A stretch of 64,000 nucleotides of DNA from Vreelandella glaciei (GTDB lineage Bacteria; Pseudomonadota; Gammaproteobacteria; Pseudomonadales; Halomonadaceae): the NCBI RefSeq assembly GCF_013415125.1, contig NZ_JACCDE010000002.1, positions 124,001 through 188,000 on the forward strand, read 5' to 3'. Made by a program: the position numbers and the translations under genes. This document shows, one piece after another, positions 62,988 to 64,000 of the stretch; the stretch's first letter is position 1; each line of letters opens with the position of its first letter. The notes beneath the pieces are model-generated. The model saw only the letters and a list, made by a program, of their open reading frames with translations. It had not been told where the DNA came from and ran no database searches.

Positions 62988-63788
62988 ATGGAAAAGATCG
63001 TTGTGGCAATTGATGACAGTGAAGGCGCTTTGCATGCACTAGAGTTTGGCCAAAAGTTTGCAAACCAACTAGGCATGGATGTAAGCGCTATCTCAGTGGT
63101 GCCAGCGCAGGATGAGATAGCCGCCAGGCGGGTTAAACTGCAGGAGCGCCTATCGAAGCATCATTGCGAAACAGTACACATTGATGTCGTTTCCCATGAT
63201 AGCGCTAAGGAATACCTCGGTGAGCTTGCCAGCCGTGAAGATACCGGGCTATGCATGATGGCGCATGGGCGCCGCCCGGTGCCCGAAATGCTGATAGGCA
63301 GTGTAACTGCCGGTGTTGTACGTCGAGCCCATCGACCGGTTTACCTGTGTGGCCCACGCTATGACAGCCGTGCTCACCACCGCGTTGAAGTGTTAGCCGT
63401 TTGCGTCGATGGCTCTAAGCTATCCGAGCAAATCTTGCCCTATGCTTCTGCCTTAGTGAAGCGCTTGGGGGCTCGGTTACAGCTGCTGCAAGTAATGGAT
63501 GCTGCCGCTAGAAAACCAACGACGTTAGGTCATACCGATGTCATGGAGTCAGCCTACTTGACCGCTTTGGCACGCCGTGTCGAGAGTGAGCAAGCGCTTG
63601 AGGTTGACTGGGAGGTGCTGCATGGCGACCCCGCGGATTCTATCGTCAGCTACTTAGCGGGTAGCCATAATACCATGCTTGCCATGACAACCCATGGGCA
63701 TAGTGGTCTTTCGCAAGTAGTGGCCGGCAGCGTTAGCCATGAAGTGCTGCACGAAACGTCCTGTCCAGTGGCCGTACTGCGTCCATAA
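62988..63788 (+). CDS. Tandem universal stress protein (UspA family)
   Basis: A 266-residue protein of two UspA domains. The first begins EKIVVAIDDSEGALHALEFG and ends LIGSVTAGVVRRAHRPVYL; the second begins VLAVCVDGSKLSEQILPYA and ends VVAGSVSHEVLHETSCPVAV. Each has the ATP-binding G-S-V-[ST]-x-x-V pattern. The ATG at 62988 follows GGAG with spacing 7; the frame that extends into benE is spurious. Usp genes next to BenE occur in other proteobacteria and may help cells tolerate aromatic acid stress. The direct role is unknown. Confidence 0.87.
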   Translation: MEKIVVAIDDSEGALHALEFGQKFANQLGMDVSAISVVPAQDEIAARRVKLQERLSKHHCETVHIDVVSHDSAKEYLGELASREDTGLCMMAHGRRPVPEMLIGSVTAGVVRRAHRPVYLCGPRYDSRAHHRVEVLAVCVDGSKLSEQILPYASALVKRLGARLQLLQVMDAAARKPTTLGHTDVMESAYLTALARRVESEQALEVDWEVLHGDPADSIVSYLAGSHNTMLAMTTHGHSGLSQVVAGSVSHEVLHETSCPVAVLRP

Positions 63789-63797
63789 AGGAGGGGG

Positions 63798-64000
63798 TTA
63801 TGGGTAACGACCGGAGCGGCGGTTTTCCACGAGTACATTTAAAATAGTATTGGCTTCCTGCATAAGGGGAGAGGGTTTTTCGCCGCGCCGACGGCTGCAA
63901 ATGACGGGTGAGGTAATGGTTTTGTCTGCCAGTGCTACGTAAGTGATGCCGTCTCGCTGGACACGTTTTACCTGTTCTGGAACCAGTGTAATGCCAATGC
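63798..64000 (-). CDS. LysR-family regulator, C-terminal end (runs off right edge)
   Basis: The minus strand gives 67 residues ending at TAA 63798-63800. They start IGITLVPEQVKRVQRDGITY and continue VALADKTITSPV, the characteristic last beta strand, LVP helix and switch of a LysR effector domain. The gene is convergent with the stress protein gene. Position next to BenE and the ben/cat genes makes a BenM/CatR-type role attractive: the two ATAC-N7-GTAT sites in the window need such a protein. The DNA-binding part lies outside, so this cannot be tested here. Confidence 0.75.
   Translation of the reverse strand, partial: IGITLVPEQVKRVQRDGITYVALADKTITSPVICSRRRGEKPSPLMQEANTILNVLVENRRSGRYP

Overview
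The window looks like part of a gammaproteobacterial chromosome given over to aromatic-compound catabolism. Four complete TRAP transporters, a compact ben/cat region, a mandelate operon and NahR-type LysR regulators suggest a Halomonas-like marine or saline bacterium. That placement is an inference from gene content only: no rRNA, tRNA or taxonomic marker gene was seen.

Layout. (1) 0-2.7 kb: a CoA-dependent side-chain module of a crotonase (cut by the left edge), a feruloyl-CoA-synthase-type ligase and a hotdog thioesterase, followed by a decayed IS3-type element. (2) 3.9-11.8 kb: a gentisate module with MarR regulator, TRAP transporter, 3-hydroxybenzoate 6-hydroxylase, fumarylpyruvate hydrolase, gentisate 1,2-dioxygenase and a divergent IclR regulator. 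(3) 11.8-21.1 kb: a benzaldehyde dehydrogenase, a possible MpaB-type oxygenase, an outer-membrane SphA/MetA-type protein, an AraC regulator, an isochorismatase-type hydrolase and a second TRAP system. (4) 22.0-24.9 kb: a DASS anion transporter with a BKACE beta-keto-acid cleavage enzyme and an NTF2-fold protein. (5) 24.9-28.6 kb: NahR-type regulator, salicylate hydroxylase and an orphan ABC binding protein. (6) 29.0-36.8 kb: catB-catC-catA-benA-benB-benC-benD and a BenE-type transporter, preceded by an ATAC-N7-GTAT operator. (7) 36.9-46.5 kb: a mandelate module (benzaldehyde dehydrogenase, mandelate racemase, mandelate dehydrogenase, benzoylformate decarboxylase) in line with a third TRAP system and divergent from a LysR regulator. 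(8) 46.6-53.2 kb: an AT-rich insert beginning with a broken IS5-type element and carrying a fourth TRAP system, a small membrane protein, an M29/NicX-like putative metalloenzyme and a divergent GntR regulator. (9) 53.8-63.8 kb: a second catA-benA-benB set with its own ATAC-N7-GTAT site, a complete branched-chain-type ABC importer, BenE and a universal stress protein, ending with the 3' end of a LysR gene.

How the genes work together. Mandelate is converted through benzoylformate and benzaldehyde to benzoate. Benzoate (BenABCD) and salicylate (NahG) both become catechol, which CatA, CatB and CatC take to the beta-ketoadipate enol-lactone. A separate branch turns 3-hydroxybenzoate into gentisate and opens that ring. 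The lower beta-ketoadipate genes (catD, catIJ, catF) and a maleylpyruvate isomerase were not seen here.

The best candidate for something undescribed is region 8. It has the form of a regulated uptake-plus-enzyme operon, but its enzyme belongs to no aromatic pathway I can name. Three TGCATGCA-type palindromes lie between the operon and its GntR regulator.
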